A DNA stretch of 64,000 nucleotides from Oidiodendron maius Zn (taxonomy: Eukaryota; Ascomycota; Leotiomycetes; Myxotrichaceae). Under the pieces are notes generated by a model, which saw only the letters and a program-made list of their open reading frames with translations, made no database searches and was not told where the DNA came from. Shown here piece after piece: positions 11,308-22,384 of this stretch. Position numbers and translations under genes: made by a program. Every line of letters starts with the position of its first letter. The first letter of the stretch is position 1. Location: NCBI GenBank assembly GCA_000827325.1, contig KN832873.1, positions 2,246,245 to 2,310,244 on the forward strand. Reading direction: 5' to 3'.

Positions 11308-12176
11308 TCATAGTGGTACAATATGGCAACCAAGAAGGCCTCGACCCCCCCAATCTCGTCTTGGCTTTAAGGTTAGCTGTAACTCTTGCCGCCTGTCACC
11401 TGATGGCCGAGAAACTTTTACTATAACCTCGCGCTGCATAGGAGTCAACATGTGGTTCGTGAGCAACCAGCTGACAACTTACACCTTCATTCCCCTGGAC
11501 GCATTCCCCCACTCTTCTCAGGCCGTCGTGATTAGTATGATTGACATATCCGAAATTTCTAAGTTGGTCACCAGCTTTTAAACCAGCGGAATCAGCTGGG
11601 CTTCCGGCGGCTACAGTGTTGACCTTGGCAAATGGAGCGTCTAATATCTGTGGGGGCGGTGGCGCCCAACCTCTACTTATGTGTGACGAGGCGTCGATAT
11701 TTTCTACTTCCTCTGCGGGACCCTCCTCCGCTAGACTAGCAAAATGTTCGTGGATGTGCTTTTCAATCACATCCATAAGCGCTTTATAGTCATTCCGGAG
11801 GTGGATGATACGTGATCTTGTGGTTCGAACTATAGATAGATTAATTAGAAAGATCTTACGACCCGCAAAGCCGTTATGCAGCATACTCTGTGCAACATCC
11901 AAATCAGCTCGCGGAAATCCATCCGGAGTCAGGAGACTAGTGGTCATATTGACACCGTGCTGAGAACTATTAGCATATGGACCATCTCATATGACTGATG
12001 CCTACAGAATCCAGGACATTGCTCAAGGCACGAATTTCGGCTTCTAAGGCGTCCTTTTTAGACTGTAACTGAGGAAACGAGAGTCCATTTGTCTGGGCTC
12101 CATTTACTGTCGGAGCGGATGTCGGCCCAGAAGGAACCGTAGGAGCGTGAAGATTTTCCATTCCGACTCTGTCCAT
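11308..12176 (-). CDS. nas2: 26S proteasome assembly chaperone Nas2 (PSMD9, p27)
   Basis: Four exons (12176-12006, 11959-11887, 11829-11483, 11433-11308) give 238 residues. The N-terminal part is helical (KKDALEAEIRALSNVLDS, then RADLDVAQIRTTRSRIIHLRNDYKALM), as in Nas2. The C-terminal half is a PDZ domain: PFAKVNTVAAGSPADSAGLKAGDQL, then DGLRRVGECVQGNEGREVIVKVSR. It ends with the family tail WGGRGLLGCHIVPL. The protein holds the Rpt5 ATPase C-terminus during assembly of the proteasome base. The start could also be Met6. Confidence is high because the tail and PDZ core match the family closely. Confidence 0.93.
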
Positions 12177-12728
12177 TCTGACCTGTCAAGTGAGGGTGTA
12201 TATTTTGAGGTTGTTGCAGTTTGGAGGGTTACGACGATTGCTCTGCTGCCACCAGGCTGCGGGAAGACGCGTTGTAGTGTATCCAATGACTAAGCACGAT
12301 GTCCGCAACACCGCACAGCATCATTTCGATCATCAGCCTCCCTGCAGCCAACAACAAACTATTGGGAAATTTCGCATCCTGAGTTCAAGGTTTATGGTAC
12401 GCTAGCGAAACTATGCTTTGCAGAATACATTACTAGTGTACAGTACTGTTGTATTCTAAATACTGTACTTATGGACGGGCCCGGACTAGAATGGACTGGA
12501 ATAAGCCCCCTTCCAAGTCGCCCTTGCACTTTTAAAAAATCAGCTCTGGTTTTTCCTCATGTGTATCCCAATTCTCTGCTCTGCCTCTCTTCTCACCTAC
12601 GTGGTTTTCTCTCTTGCTTAATCATATTTTGGTGTTGTACCTAAAATTCCCTGCATTGCCCGCAAGTCAGCGTGCGGACGCAAGGAGGTATTTTGTATCT
12701 ACATTTCTTGGTTCTGGGACTGTACGCC
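12177..12728. promoter_or_regulatory. Divergent promoter between Nas2 and RhoGEF genes
   Basis: Shared upstream region. Around 12420-12470 an AGAATAC ... GTATTCT inverted repeat surrounds the palindrome ACAGTACTGT; its significance is unknown. A frame continues upstream from 12729 without an ATG and is not used. Confidence 0.45.
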
Positions 12729-15700
12729 ATGGAGTGTAAGGATGACACTCCAAGTAAAGCCCACCATGAGATTTCCAAGCCAACATATTCCTGCCAAGGC
12801 TCTTTGCATATATCCCAGAAGACATGCGGGGAAACATCAACCCCACCACCGTCGAGTCAAAAAGGATCCGCAGGGGATTTCCAGGGCGATAACTTTGACA
12901 GTGTTGAATTTGATGCTAACCAGTGGGACTATACCATCAGTATGGGCGATGCAGCCTGGAACACATTAGACGACATTGCCGCTCTCGGCCTGTCATTCAA
13001 TCCCGAGTTCGAGGCAGGATCTACTCCTAGTCGAGAAAGATTCTCGCTTGAAGACCTAGAGTCGGTCAACAGCAAACACCTCCCTCTAGACTCTGAGCAG
13101 CCCTTCAATAAATGGATGACACATCTTCAAAAACGAACTACACAGCGGCGGAATACGGTGGGCTGTGACCGTGATTGCCAAGCATGGGGAAAGACCCAAC
13201 CTCGTTCCCCATCTCCGAAAAGAAGACTCCGCCACGAGAAATCTTCTTCCGGATCATCGTCTGCATTTGTTACAGCAGTTAAGAGTGCCAGCATTAGTAT
13301 TGCAAGCTTTAGTATTGCTCCGCGGTCGAGGAAAACTGGTACATCCTCCCACCATCATCGAACTGATCGTAGCAGCAAAGCCTCAAACGCAGGGCGTCAT
13401 TCAGAGGAGAGCTCATACCTTTCTCGTGGGATTGCCATGGATCAAGCAGTCACTAATCGCCTATTACAGCGCCGTCGGGTACTTGAAGAGCTTATAATGA
13501 CCGAAGAAAGCTATGTTGCGGATGTGAAATTCCTCATGAACGTAAGATTGCAACCATGCCTATTCTTCCCTCCCATAAAACGTACTTACAACACATGTCA
13601 GGTATATGTGACACTGATGGCGTCGATTCCCACAGTCTCCCTTAGTCTTAGAGCATCCATCCATCGAAACCTTAATGAAATTGTTGAGCTACACGACGAG
13701 CTCCTTGGTGGCCTTCATTGTTCAGTACCCCATTCAGAATACACACAATTATACAGTGATGGTCTAGCTCTAACGCACACTGGTAATGGCCATCATAGAT
13801 GGCGCAGTCTGGATGCTGTTCCTGAACATTCTGGGACTGCCTCTTGGCTTCAAAGAATCCCAGGGATGAGTGCAGAGCCAAAAGTAGCAGCCTCCGTTGC
13901 GAAGTTATTTGGACGAAAGGCAAAGTCATCAAGCCCAGGAAGGAATAGCATCGGCTGATATTTGATCTCTAGATTAGTCGTTTCTTCATTTATGAGGAAT
14001 ACGGCGCAAAATATGAATCGATGATCAAAGATATAGCGTCCGCATACCGAACAATGCCACAGTGGGAGGCATACCAAAAAGGGCTTGAAGCTCTTGCCTC
14101 GTCATTGTCCTCATTTAATCACAATGTCCAACACGGCAAATCAAAAAAAGCGATTACAGTGGGCGATCTGCTCGTCAAGGTAAAGCTCCTTAAGCATAAC
14201 ATAACTGTACGCCAACTAACTATGACATAGCCAATCCAGCGAGTGTGCAAATACCCGCTCTTATTTGCCGAACTTCTGAAGCAAACACCAGTCTGCGATT
14301 GTCCCGACTCCCACATGGTTATTGAAGATGTACTCCTTCGACTGAGAGAGGCAACTGCTGAGATCAACCGAGCCACAGATGACCCTCAAATGAAGGTAAC
14401 CATGGAAAGGTCCTGGCTTTTGCAAGATCGTGTTCGCTTTCCTGACAAGGTGCGGCGGGTACAAGGAGCAGATAGCTAGTAACACTTTGCTAATAGCTGG
14501 TATAGTCCGAGTCTCGCTCCAAGGGCATTGTTCATTGCCTTGGACACATCCAGCTTTGTGGTGTACTCCATGTCTCCTGGCAGACCAAGGATGGCGTCGA
14601 TGGCCAATATCTTATCACTCTTTTGTATCGGGATTTTCTCCTCCTAGCTTCTGCTACTAAGATGGATCAAGTATACACAGTACAAACGTGCATACGATTA
14701 AACGACCTGAGAGTCGAGGAGATTGATAATGGAAGAGGTTTGTACATTCTCTTATGAGCATTATACTTATGGCTAATGACTCTACAGGTTTACAATGCCA
14801 TACAGCTCCCTTCTCATGGAAAATCGTTTTTGAATATGACCATCAGCTGTTTGAGCTTATAATGAGCGCGTGCTCCCTCAAAGAAGAGCTTGAGTGGCGA
14901 AATCGTCTCAGCAATAGTTCCGGTAGAGATCGCTTGGTTGCAGCAGAACAAGCTGCGTGTACTTTATTGTCACTAGACATCAAACCGTTGGGGGCAGTAT
15001 TTGGAAAACCCGGTGAGAATAAACCTTCTCGCTCTCGTAGGTGACAGCGCTCTACACCATACTAATGTTTAGTAGGGACCATAGCGAGAAGGATCTCAAT
15101 CCATAGAGCGTCCACAGTAGGTCCAATATCAGGGCTCTGTCAAGTCATTATCAAGAACACGAATGCTTGTAGAAATATACTCCACAGTACATCAAGCACC
15201 TCTATCAATCGGTCACAGTCCCTTCTTGCATCCAACCGCATTCCTATCCTGGCCCCCCCTCGTGCAGAAAGGACACGACTTGAAGCTCTACTCTCAGACG
15301 TCTGGAGCCGCGACGTCCTCCCCTTGCCAGGAATCAATGGACGAGCCCGGAACGAGCATCTCGTTCGGGCATCTGCCAGTTCAATGATGAGAAAACTAAG
15401 CGTGGCAAGCATTGCCAGCAATTTTACTAAGCGCTCTAGCAGTATGGCAAGCCTGCATAAGGCTGCAGAGGATGAAGCTCTATTGGATGTCGATATATCG
15501 AAGGTGTCTCTAGTTGAGCATAGATCAAGCGAGGGAGTCACACATCCGGATACTGATGACTTGGCCCCAACCCGATTATCGGTCATCCAAGACGATAAGG
15601 AGAACTTCCAAAAGAGATCAGTTGAAAGCAGCAGTTCCATGTTTGGATCGGATGGCAGCCCAGTAGGGTCGATGCAAAGACTCTCTAACAAAAAGATCCA

Positions 15701-15941
15701 GGGTAGCCTGGAGACAGATGGACAGAGGATAGTCACGCCTCCATTGCGGAAATCCAGTGCGAATAGTCTAAATCAGAACAGGGCGGTACCATTGTCCACT
15801 GGAACAGACGTCACAATCGAGGAAAAGGAGAACATACCGCAAGCCCAACAAGCCCCGATGCCAGAGAAACACGGGAGACGGGCAAGAGGAGTGGGAAAGA
15901 ACAGGGTCATGGTGGAGGGCATACGAAGTTTTTTCCGTTGA
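12729..15941 (+). CDS. Rho guanine-nucleotide exchange factor (DH domain)
   Basis: Seven exons (12729-13541, 13602-13919, 13973-14179, 14231-14449, 14506-14737, 14788-15012, 15076-15941) give 959 residues. The start is the first in-frame ATG, in the context GCCATGG. The DH domain begins near residue 240 (RRRVLEELIMTEESYVADVKFLM) and includes RFFIYEEYGAKYESM and the hallmark LLVKPIQRVCKYPLLFAELL. A PH-like segment follows (LGHIQLCGVLHVSWQTKDG to WRNRLS), then a long Ser-rich tail. It should activate a Rho-family GTPase in polarity or septation; which one is not visible. The second intron (13920-13972) starts with GC rather than GT: the exon ends CGAAAG, the intron has a CTGAT branch site and a TCTAG acceptor, and without it a stop and a frameshift would break the DH domain. 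Confidence 0.88.
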
Positions 15942-17810
15942 GGATGGTTCGGTTAGTTAAAAAGGGTCGGAGGCGCCAGTTTTATCAGGGACGAATAGAG
16001 CAGAGAGTCGGTACGTGCGGTATCTCTATGCCATGGTCACAGGAACCAGAGGCCGACATAACTATAGGGTAGAGTTAAAAATAAACACCACGATGCAAGC
16101 CTCAGCTTTCAAGCACCAAGCAAGAGCCCATTAAAGAGCGGGGGGACCCTCGATACCCCACCGTATGTGCAAGCGGCATCCTTGATCTACAGCGAAGCAG
16201 CACGTTGAGATGACAGGCCGTTGACGAGTTGAAGCTCGATGCTGAAGCGCACTCACTTGCCGACATGTCTCAATCACACCCGCACAGTGCCGTCCCGGCG
16301 CAGAGAGTCAATCGCCCGTAGGTACGGCCTCGACCGAGATGTGCTCTTCAGATACTAGTCTAGTGTACTGTAGGGTAATCTGCACGGGCCGTCGCGCTTA
16401 GAGCCAATGGCGGTGGACGTCGAAGCGCCCGCACCCAACATTATGGGTGATTTAGGCAAGTGGAAGGTGGAGCGACGGCCATCGTGATGTGCTGATGATG
16501 AAGGGCCTGACTCGGAATCGGCTTGCACGGTGAGGGGAAATCCATCGTGACATCGCACGGTGACGACGAGGACGCTCTCACCTGCTGCTAGCTCGAGCAG
16601 CCCGATCACGACGAGACGGAGCGACAGGGAGACTTCGTGCCGGGTCGCTGAGTGTGACGTCGAAACCCTGGCGGCTTCACACCCCCGACTCGGAGTGTCC
16701 CAGGCGCCCAGAAGGTTTTCATGCGCAAACACCAACAGCCTCATCTTCGCGACCGTGCGTGTTTGAGAAGAAGGGCTGTTGGCAAATGCCCTCAACACTG
16801 TCGGCGTCAACGAGGGCATACTGGGCGGTAATGGACTCTTTTATCTGGCAAAAATAGCTCTGGGCCAGCATCTCTTCGCCGGCGGTACAACGAGCATATA
16901 CTGTACGCGCCCAAATCCCGCCTGCAGGTGGTTGCTGGCGAATCACCATGCGGAACAACACTGAGGCCGCCAGGTCCCCTCTTACCGCCAACTGCACTCG
17001 GCCTATCAATGGCATCTCGAAGCAGCGCCCGACGAGGTCCATTGGCCTCGTCCAGGGCCCGTTGTCTCGATTCGGGTTGCGGCCCCGCCAGATGAGATGC
17101 ATCTTGCATGCCCAAGCCCTGTCACTTCCAAACTCGCTTTCCCGGAGACTTGGAAGATCATACATACTCCATGTCGTAGCTCTCTCGTCTCAACCTCCTC
17201 ACTCAACTTCCAAACCCTTCGAGACGTCTCAACTAGCACTCTAAAAACTCGAGCACAGCCCAGCACGGATATCCTCACACAAAGCGTCCCGCAGAGTACC
17301 CGCAATCAAGCCCGGCCGCCTGACTTGACACGGCCTGCCCCCATGGGCTTGCCGGCCCCATAACAGCTTTCACTTCCTCTTCTGTCTTCCGTCCTACTCT
17401 TCTCGCACTCCCGCTCCCTCACCATCGCTCGGATGTCCATTGCCTCAGAAGATCGGACCATCAGCTCGTGTCCTGCCCTGTCAATATTGTACCCCACGCT
17501 GGCGAAATTGCCCAGGAAACCAATACCTGATACACAGTTTGAAGGGGACCAGTCCCTCCTGCCCAGTGATTTCGGTCCTGGTGCCCAGTGATATATCCCG
17601 TGCTCCCACCTAAAAGAAGAGCCTTCGCCGACAGCGCTGTGCACTCGTCGTCGATAGCATTCTTTTACGTCGATCCTTCTTTACTTCCAACCCGGGCAGG
17701 ACCCTTTTTTTTCAACCATCTCAACTCTTTAATTCACGCCTGTCCGCATCTTGCATTGGAAGTGCCTGGAAGGATTTTGGGAGATCGATAATAGCATCAT
17801 CTGAGAAACA
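15942..17810. other. Long GC-rich intergenic region, no gene supported
   Basis: About 1.9 kb between the RhoGEF stop and the next start codon. Many short frames occur on both strands because stop codons are rare in GC-rich DNA, but none shows a known domain or consistent codon use. The last 400 bases are pyrimidine-rich and look like a 5' leader of the gene at 17811. Confidence 0.45.
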
Positions 17811-18426
17811 ATGGGGAGACTTATCAAGAATCACTGGGCCCGGCTGATTACGATGACTGCTGCTACATGTAAGAATATTCCTGATATATCTCTCAAAGCT
17901 CGAACTAATATACGGTAGATCAAATTGCGGCGGCGATCGAAGGCTTCTTCTGGCCCAAGATATTCTGGGACTTCCTAACCAAGACCCTCGATGGCGCTGT
18001 TAAGCCCATACCTGTCCTCCAAGTCATCAATCTAGTCTTCGGCCTGTACATGCTCGCCTGGGAGTGGCCTCTGAAGTTCATTGCCGGCACGACCATCCAC
18101 CGCAGCATCGAGGCCCGACTGGTCTTCCTCCCCATGACAGCTCTGGCGGCAGCGTTGTTATACCAGGCCACCAATCCGGCGATCTACTATACGATCGCTC
18201 TGGGTGTTTATTTCTGGGCATATAGTGAAGGAGAGGTGAGCTACTCCTCGTCCCCCGGCTCCCTGAGATGCATTCTAATGAATCCAACAGCAAATTGTCG
18301 AGAAGCCTTGGTCAATCCCCAAGAGACCAATGTCTGGCAAGGTATAAAAATACTCACTTGGTTGTGGGTACCTATAGCTATATATACTGTTGTAATATAT
18401 AGAACAGCGCAAGAAGATTATTCTAG
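17811..18426 (+). CDS. Small multi-pass membrane protein (DUF7727 type)
   Basis: Four exons (17811-17868, 17919-18235, 18291-18341, 18403-18426) give 149 residues. The N-terminus MGRLIKNHWARLI is basic and amphipathic. Three to four hydrophobic segments follow, including QVINLVFGLYMLAW and PAIYYTIALGVYFWAY. The tail is short and basic (KRPMSGKNSARRLF). This pattern matches a small uncharacterised fungal family; molecular function is unknown. The last exon holds only eight codons including the stop, so the 3' end is the least certain part, but all joins keep frame. Confidence 0.8.
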
Positions 18427-18889
18427 ATCCTAACAGCAAATCTTATCTTTGCATGAATAACGTAACATATCTTTTTGTTCTGGATTTTGACTTTTGGGAA
18501 ACAAAGCATCAGCGTTGGCGTCATGATCGGATATCTACGATATCGAACGGGCGGAGGCGGAGAATGTGTAGGAGATGGCTTAATGTAACCATCGTCGAGT
18601 TAATGGATGCCGATGATGCACAAGATTCATATTTCTGAGTTCCGTGAGACCTTGTGCGCGACAGCCAACATGTATCACCACTCGCTAATGCCCAAGTTCA
18701 AGGAATTGTGTTCGAGAAGATGTTTTAACCCGTCTTATTTTGCTAATAGTTGGATTCAGTACCCGGGCCCAGACAATAACGCCTCAGTCCATTGCCTGCC
18801 ACGATACAGCAGGATACATGATACGGCACAACTCTCCCATAACAATAATGTTTTATAATACTGCTCGTTATGCTTACGCTTCAAATCAT
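18427..18889. other. Convergent 3' regions, nothing recognised
   Basis: Sequence between two genes that end toward each other. Only short chance frames are present. Confidence 0.5.
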
Positions 18890-19400
18890 CTAGTGGCCTA
18901 CGCGGGTGCCCATGTTGTCGTTCTTGGTACCAGTTCTTTCTGGGAACTGGATGGCAGTCAGCATCGCTCTTAGGCTGCAGTAGTGAGCTTATGAGGGTCA
19001 TTAACATACCTCATATTCTTGCAGCGTGCCTTTTTCAATGATCTGTTTGATCACAGCATCCTCGTCGCTCGTGCCAAACTCATTCTCCAGCGTTGCCTTC
19101 GAGGCACCATCGAAGCTTCCTTGGGCTCCATGTCTATGCAGCGTCAGCACTGCCTCTCCTGCCCAGTGGTGATTATGTGGTGGTGCTGCACGGAGCGGGC
19201 GGGGAAGTGAGGGGTATCATCACGAGGGAGGCTTACTTGTGTGTTATGAATATCTTGAATGAACTCACAACTTGAGCTAGAGGTATGGTCTTGTCCGTCT
19301 TCCAATTCTCAGCCGTTTTAATGTCGTCAACGAAAACCACAAAGTCATCTGCCTTGCCTTTGTAGTGAATCTTGGGCTGGTTTGCTTCTCCGCGAGCCAT
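18890..19400 (-). CDS. SBDS N-domain protein (Rtc3/Hgh-like small stress protein)
   Basis: Three exons (19400-19237, 19133-19010, 18946-18890) give 114 residues, close to yeast Rtc3 (111). The sequence IHYKGKADDFVVFVDDIKTA, then LAQVVSSFKIFITHKHGAQG and ASKATLENEFGT, follows the N-terminal SBDS/FYSH fold. The C-terminal domains of full SBDS proteins are absent. It may bind RNA or act in stress metabolism, as proposed for the yeast protein. The promoter contains a perfect CRE (TGACGTCA) and a TCACGTGA, which fits stress control. Confidence 0.87.
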
Positions 19401-20044
19401 GATTGCAGTCTAGATACGCGGCTGTGGATGGTGTGGGAAGAAGTAAATTGAAAACGGTAAGCGTCGGAAAACAGGTCCTTTCTGGTCAAGTCGATGGAGA
19501 TAGAATCTTCAGCTGGACTGAGTATGAATGATTCTCAATATGAGGGGAAGTGGTGTGGTTTTGTAGCTTCCAGACTCTGGCGGGGTGACGGGTTCCTGGC
19601 GTGCTTCTCCAATGAAGCTCTGGAGTAACTGACGTCATCCTTACAACGGCATTCTTTTGTAGTGAGGGCAATTTCACGTGACATATGCTCTCTCTATCCG
19701 CCAACCAGCGTGCAGGTAGTGGAGCTATTTCATTCGCTCTTAACTTTGGTCTCGTCTCGAAAGGGAATGTATGCACACGATCCATGTCTTTTGCCTTCAA
19801 CCTTCGGGGCTGAAGTGTACCAAGGCATCACGTACGTCATATGGAAGGGTCCACCATGCCCCTGAAACCTGTGTCTTGCTTTCCGGGGCCTCCGCGGTGC
19901 AAAAAGATGGATTTGGCTACGTAGCTACTATGCTTCATGATGATAGGATCAGAGCCTCGACAGCCGCATCCGGCGTAAGTAGAGAGCTTGCGGGCTGGGT
20001 ATTCGGCAGAACATCACTCAGCGCCGGAATACCTTACCAAGGAA
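19401..20044. promoter_or_regulatory. Promoter with CRE and E-box upstream of the SBDS-like gene
   Basis: TGACGTCA at 19630-19637 is a palindromic CRE, the site of Atf/CREB-type bZIP factors. TCACGTGA at 19674-19681 is an E-box palindrome. Both lie 230-280 bases upstream of the start at 19400. The right side is the 3' flank of the next minus-strand gene. Confidence 0.55.
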
Positions 20045-20869
20045 TTAATCCACAATATACTCCTGCTTCCAGAAGGCGATGATATGCTCCACAACTGCGG
20101 GTGATGGCTCGCCTAGCCATTGTCGGAGTACAACCTGGCCTTCTTGCGTTGTGGCAGCTTGAGCTAGCTCAGGAATGCTATGGCATATGTCGCTCAAGAC
20201 ATTTCTGGTGTGTTCCGGGATTAGTCCATTCACAGAGCAGTACGGCAGCAGCGCAGTGCTGGGGTAGACTTGTGGACGTGGCGTATGTCGAGTCTGTACA
20301 AGTTGCTGCTGAAAGGAGGAGACAGACTGCTGCAGCACTGAGGCCGAGGAAATGGGGATGATTGGCATCTCGAGAGCGGAGAGAAGACTGATTTGCATTA
20401 CAATGGTTTACTGCGGCCTCTTGGATCGGATGGATCTTACCTTAGTTGCAAGGTCATAAAAGTCCTTGTGCCGTCATCTTGAGAGCCATTATCACGTAGT
20501 AGGAAGACAATTCCAATGCGCGATCCCCCAGTCAGATGGTATAGTCTCTCAATGCGAGCCATATAGTTCGACTCTGGCTGCGTATCAGACGGAGAGAAAA
20601 GGAGAAGGCGGAACCATTCTTGCTCATTCTGTGAGTACCGCTGAGGAAGGGGGAGAGCTAGATCATGCGTTTCGAGGTGTAGCTCTAGATGAGTAGTGAG
20701 CAGCGTACGTTCGAAACGGCTTTTGTAAGTAGGCGAACCTTTCCATCTTGGCTCTTGCTGTGCTAAAAGACTTGAAGGAACCTGGGCCCACTCCCGCCTC
20801 TTGCGTAGAGAGGAGCAGAACATTGGGAGCCCAGGATATCGCGGTGCCAGGAAAAGGGAGAAGTGACAT
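20045..20869 (-). CDS. Conserved-looking protein of unknown function, one-base frameshift
   Basis: The protein starts at 20869 with MSLLPFPGTAISWAPNVLLLS and runs in one frame to about 20725. There an AAAA run (TTTT at 20721-20724 on the plus strand) carries one base too many. Dropping one A joins RFAYLQ to SRFERTLLTTHLELHLE and then DEEQEW-like sequence (YSQNEQEWFRLLLFSPSD) and ERLYHLTGGSRIGIVFLL. The first exon ends at 20441 (GTAAGA donor); the second spans 20387-20045 and ends FWKQEYIVD. The corrected length would be 256 residues. I do not recognise the family; no signal peptide or membrane segment is visible. The defect could be a real disabling mutation or a base-calling error. The intron is intact and the rest is clean, which favours a recent change or an error. 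Confidence 0.6.
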
Positions 20870-21165
20870 AAAAGTGGGCCTGTCACTTTGAGTGCGCCTC
20901 TGCAATGGTCTATATATTTTGGATTTATTTTCAAATAGAGTAGAGTGTACATTGATGGAGAGTCTCGCTTCGCATCAATCACGGAGACGCCACTCATCAA
21001 GTCGAACCCACGACTTTGTGGAGTTTCTATCGCCGTACCCAAATCATCATACATTGCGTCTCTGGTATAGTAAGAGGGGAAAAACTCTTGGTCCCAATGC
21101 TTTTTTCGTCAGCTTCCTGCCATCAGAGTATTAACATGAGCTGTTGTTCGCAAGATACCGCGGTA

Positions 21166-21824
21166 TTATGCCCTTAGTAACGATATCTTTCTTCCGCCTT
21201 TCCTCATTTCCTCTAGGGCTTGCTCAAGGCTCTCAACTTGAGTCTGGCGCTTCTTTTCCATCTCCTCTAGCTCCTGCTCACGTTGTTCTAGTTCCTCTAG
21301 TTTCTTCTTGAACTCGGCCATCTTCTCTCCCTGAACATCTGGCTTCCCCTTTGATCTGAAATACTCGTACATGATCAATCCTCCCGCAACAAATAGAATG
21401 AAAGAATCCCCAATGACATCAGCAAATAGATCTACAGCTTTATTTTCAGGGAGCGGTCGGAATTTACGCTTCCATATGCTCTTTGGAGGTTCCTTTTCTT
21501 TGCCAGCCCTCTCCTTTGCTTCATCGGCTTTTGTTTGTTGCTCTGTCTTCACCGTAGGGGCTTCTGCCTTTTCTTTGGCCCGTCTCTCCGCCGCTACATC
21601 TCGAAGCAGAGTGACCTGCATACGCATATTGATCTGATGCAGCGTCTGGCCATATTGTGCCGCCACGGTGCGGAATTTCGGGTGGTCGTGGGCTTGTGCT
21701 TTGATCCAGTTCTGTCGACGATTAGCCCGACTCTGGTAGTGTAGCCTGTGCCACTTACTGCACCATATTTCGAGATATGCCTCACAAACAGTGACGCAAA
21801 CTTGAACAGAGGGAGGGGGACCAT
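21166..21824 (-). CDS. OPA3-like protein, probably mitochondrial
   Basis: Two exons (21824-21759 and 21711-21166) give 203 residues. The N-terminus MVPLPLFKFASLFVRHISKYGA is typical of OPA3 and doubles as a mitochondrial address. After the intron come HPKFRTVAAQYGQTLHQINMR and a Lys/Glu-rich linker. Near residue 135 lies the hydrophobic segment FADVIGDSFILFVAGGLIMYEYF, and then a strong coiled coil (KKKLEELEQREQELEEMEKK). Human OPA3 is an inner-membrane protein involved in mitochondrial shape and lipid metabolism; the same place is likely here. The gene is divergent from the Polo kinase. Confidence 0.9.
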
Positions 21825-22384
21825 TGTGAGGAACAGATAGTCTCACGTCCGGGGCCTTGTGGGGGAGGTGGGTTAATTGCTGGTGTTCCGGAGATACATT
21901 GGATTGTTCGACCCTCGAGTTCAAATCGAGCCACTGCTAGTATATTATATGAAGTATATTTCTAACATATCAATGGGTTTAGCATTGTCTTGCGCGAAGT
22001 ACCGGAGCTCAAGTCGAATCACAATCCCGCCCGCCGCTTACAGTATCTGAAGCTACCCAGCTGGTGTTGTAAAATTAGTCAGCCATGGTTGCTGGGCCAA
22101 TGCAGCCCCCACAAACTTCAACATCACAACTTCGGTTTAATCACGGGCTAAAGGCGTGTTCGCAACTCGCTCTCAGACTCCTAAACCACATGATATAATG
22201 TGAATGGGAGATTCACTGAATGTTGCCGGCCTGACGAAACTGTTCTCTTCTCCTAACAAATGTTCCAAAATTCACTGCGCACCCACACGCTGCCCTCGCG
22301 CTGTCATCACGTCCTTCCTCTGGTAACAAACTTACCGCAAGACATCTGTAAGCTTCATCTTTTTGTCTATCCCTCAACCACACA
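21825..22384. promoter_or_regulatory. Divergent promoter between OPA3-like and Polo kinase genes
   Basis: A 560-base shared upstream region. It contains CTCGAGTTCAAATCGAG near 21916, which resembles a tRNA T-arm but lacks the rest of a tRNA. No other feature is recognised. Confidence 0.45.

Noticed and set aside
13920-13980. RhoGEF as a pseudogene broken by a stop and a frameshift
   Set aside because: A GC-AG intron with a good branch site and acceptor restores the expected DH-domain sequence exactly, and all other exons are intact.
16355-17644. Several 100-150 codon frames between the RhoGEF and the small membrane protein gene
   Set aside because: They overlap each other on both strands, have no recognisable motifs and no credible splice structure.
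21901-21945. Possible tRNA T-arm CTCGAGTTCAAATCGAG
   Set aside because: No matching acceptor stem, D arm or anticodon arm is present upstream.
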